From the NCBI GenBank assembly GCA_009869945.1, contig WIXG01000016.1:124001-188000 (forward strand): 64,000 nt of DNA, read 5' to 3'. Origin of the DNA: Mesaphorura yosii (taxonomy: Eukaryota > Arthropoda > Collembola > Poduromorpha > Tullbergiidae). The notes under the pieces are model-generated. The model was given only the letters and a program-made list of their open reading frames with translations, was not told the DNA's origin and searched no databases. Both the position numbers and the translations under genes were made by a program. This document shows, one piece after another, positions 61,101 through 64,000 of this stretch. The stretch's first letter is position 1. Each line of letters begins with the position of its first letter.

Positions 61101-64000
61101 ATCCTTATCTTGTACACATTTTAAGCGAATAAAGTGAATTTTAATTGGTTCTGACTTTAATTTAAGAGAAATGAAAAATGTGCCTTGCCTTTCACATCTT
61201 CAGCTGCAGTCGTAATCTCTCCTACACATCTCTTTAATCATAGTTCCTCAACTATATCAGTGTCTTGATTACAGGGCACATCAAATTATGACAAACGAAG
61301 CCACCATAAAAATTTAATTGCTTTATGCAGTTGAGAGAGACTATGTGACTGTCACATCCAAAACGAGAGCACATCAGCTACATTTGCGAAAACTTTATTG
61401 ATGGTGGCTTGCGTTGCTTCATTCATTATTTGCATTTGTGATGCACAACTTGTAGGAGTTAGCTGGCCGAATTATTCAGGTCATGGCAAAATTAATTTCG
61501 AGTGCAGAAAGAGAGATCTCGAGCGTTGAAGCAATTTAATAGATTTTTGTTCTGATTTTGATTTTCAAGTGTCATTCGGATGATTGAAGTGCGATTAATG
61601 ATAAATGCACGAGGCACAAGAAATTGGAGCTGATTTGATGTTGAAAGCTGCGGCACTCAAATTCTTCCTTTGTTTGGTGGAAGTGCAGAAAACGCAAAAC
61701 TGGTTTACTGCATTCAAAGACGTGGGCAGGCATTTAAGATACTTCTGATAAGCCCATTTGAATTGTGCACATGTCGAATTAAACACTTGCATCTCGCAGC
61801 TGACAACGTGATCGTGACAGGCAGGCTTTGGGAGTTAATTTAACCCAGCAGCGGCACGACAAAACAGAAGCAGAAATTGAGTGAATCAAAAGGCACCTGC
61901 GCCTTGCCCAGCAAAACTAAGCCAAACAGAGACGGGCAGTCCAGAATAAAATCTTGTAATCGGAAGTCGTTACTTTCCGCCGGAGAAGAATATTATCAAA
62001 AAACTCAGCGAGACTAATGTACCTGCTTAGGCCGTCTTACGCGTACGCGTACCTTTGAGTGCAGTGCGTGCGGTGTTCTGAGCCTCAGAGTCTACTTTAT
62101 GTACATTCATAACCACTCAAGCAGAAAGAGATTTTCGTGTAATATTTGTGTCTATCTCTGCATGCAGAAGAGGACCCGCAGTAGTGGAGGAAGGCAGAAA
62201 CCATAAAAATGATAAACAGCCTGTTGAGAATTATGAGGGCTATATAAACTACACGGATGTAATAGGTTAGGTAATATACATGGTCACAGTCAAGAAATAA
62301 TACTCGTTAACATCGCTTCTCTTTACTCCTTAAACCTGGCTACCTTGCACGTAGAAAGCTCGGGCCTCACGGACCAGATACTTTACGAAATAACATGGCG
62401 TAATGGAGCGGACCTCACTGCAATCTAAAGCAGACGCAGAAATGCGTTTCGGCGAATGCGGTCCGTCGATCTGAACTTCAAACACAAAGTTTCGTTTCCA
62501 ATTCAACCGCCCGTCACGAGCCCACGCAATTTAGGATCTCGGCTCTTAAAAATTCTCAAAAATGCTGGTTCATGGGATAATAAAAATGCTTGCGCAAGAA
62601 CACTCGCCGTGTACATTCTGCATTTTAGTTTGAGCATGAAGTTTTGCAGTGAAAGCGTAAGACAAGCAGAAATATCTGTTACGGGAAATAAGGAGAGAAG
62701 GAGCAAGCGCGTAAAACCAAGGAAAGTAACCGCGGCAGCCAAGGGCCATGCCATATGGGGTATAAAAAAAACTAGTGTCAATACTTCCCAAGAGAACGGG
62801 CAGCAGCCATCTCTCAATGGCATCGCAGCAGCCGCGAACGAAACAAGCGTCTGCATCTCAGCACAAATGCACCGAGTTCACAGGCACATCAAAGTATTCA
62901 ATGATGTTGGATGGATCTCTTTATACAGTACTTAAAAGAATCTAACTTGCCCCATAAAATTCCAAGCCATCAACAAGTCTTTCATTTCCGCGATAAACTT
63001 TTACGGTCAAAGTAACCATTTATGTCAACTCAAACTTGTGTAGCCATTTGAATGTGAACAAGAGCTGTGCATGTCTGTCCACTCCAATATACACTTTACT
63101 GTACTCCGTCTGCATCCTTCCTTTTGCTTTGCTTTGCGTACTTTTGTAATTCTTCATTCGATCATAACATGATTTCATGCCCATCGCCCATGCACAAACA
63201 ACTTGCGACTTGCCGGCTGCTTCTCCATACAAGCCACTCGCGATTTGATGAAAATGAAAGTTAGCACATACTTAATTAAATTTCCGATTCATTTTCTCGC
63301 ATTATTATCTTGAGATGAATTAGTTTGATTGAATTGGGATACGGCACAGTCTTCTCAATCCGTATCGTTCATGTGGCACTGTGCTCGTTCGAGGAGTCGA
63401 GTCAAAGTATTTGAACTTATGATGATGCTTGACCTCATCGACTCGACACGGAACAGATGTGGATATAAATTGAATTTGGCGTACTTTGCTCCGCTCCACT
63501 CAAATGGTAGGCGAAAAGCTCATTTTCAGCGCTACATTCTAGACAGGGTAACCTTAACGTCCACGAATTTTGGACTCAAATTGCCTGCCTCAATTTAAGA
63601 CGACGATGAGGACGATGAAGCACTAACGCGTCTGATTAGAACAACTCGCCAAGGCTCCTGTCCTTCGTAGACAAGACGCGATAACGCTTCATTGATATTC
63701 AGACAGGGTGCAGAGTCCAAACTTTAGCACCCGAAAATCAAATATTGCAAATATTTATTCTGCCACTCTTCTCCAAGGCAAGACAAACATTCGTCAAGAA
63801 CAAACGCAGAATCCGTCAATTGCGCCCACCTCCGAAGGGATAATTTTGAACAAACTTCAAATTCAACATCAGCAGAAGATGCAGTAGAGATTTGGATTCG
63901 CGCTTTTACCCAAATTGACAATGTTAAGTTAAACAGGTTGTGTGCACAACTCCACTCCATTTATGTACACTGTAAATGAAGAACGACGATTCAATTGGAA

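Larger units (their letters stand above)
46650..64000. other. 17.4 kb without an assignable gene; probably upstream intron and 5' region of the nephrin-like gene
   Basis: No open frame here resembles a known family. The longest are 159 codons (62456-62935, plus), 148 codons (58368-58814, minus) and 135 codons (53414-53821, plus), lengths expected by chance in this amount of DNA. Only the weak signal-peptide candidate and small repeats stand out. Confidence 0.6.

Noticed and set aside
62456-62935. 159-codon plus-strand frame
   Set aside because: No family resemblance or promoter and poly(A) context; chance-length frame.

Overview
The window comes from the nuclear genome of an intron-rich invertebrate, most likely an arthropod. 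Genes are split into many small exons with GT-AG introns that are mostly 60-120 bases. The two well-resolved genes resemble insect-type proteins, and there is no operon layout. I cannot name the species. Three protein-coding genes are supported.

Left part (1-3219, minus strand): four exons encode the N-terminus and PDZ domain of a PDZ-RhoGEF (Drosophila RhoGEF2 / vertebrate ARHGEF11-ARHGEF12 type). The gene runs off the left edge, so the RGS-like, DH and PH domains would lie outside. After about 3 kb with no recognisable gene comes a complete 13-exon glycerol kinase gene on the plus strand (coding 6305-10411, 533 residues, all catalytic motifs present). It is transcribed away from the RhoGEF.

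Centre (13164-46649, minus strand, convergent with glycerol kinase): a nephrin / sticks-and-stones (SNS/Hibris) family adhesion receptor. Nineteen coding positions were assembled with consistent reading phase: nine Ig domains, one fibronectin III domain, a transmembrane exon and a cytoplasmic tail with tyrosine and proline motifs ending in GHLV. A 20.2-kb intron splits Ig1. The signal-peptide exon was not found with confidence; it lies upstream (right) of 46649, inside or beyond the window.

The most notable observation is that the transmembrane exon is present twice in tandem (14448-14618 and 14245-14415). Both copies are exactly 171 bases, both are phase 1 to phase 1, and both encode a membrane segment of the same pattern. 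Only 32 bases separate them, about half the size of the smallest other intron seen here. This is the signature of mutually exclusive exons held apart by steric splice-site interference. It would give two receptor isoforms differing in membrane anchor and juxtamembrane sequence.

Right part (46650-64000): no exon could be assigned with confidence. This is probably the first intron and/or 5' region of the nephrin gene, or intergenic DNA. The three genes have no evident shared pathway beyond lying next to each other, although Rho signalling and nephrin-type receptors both act on cortical actin.
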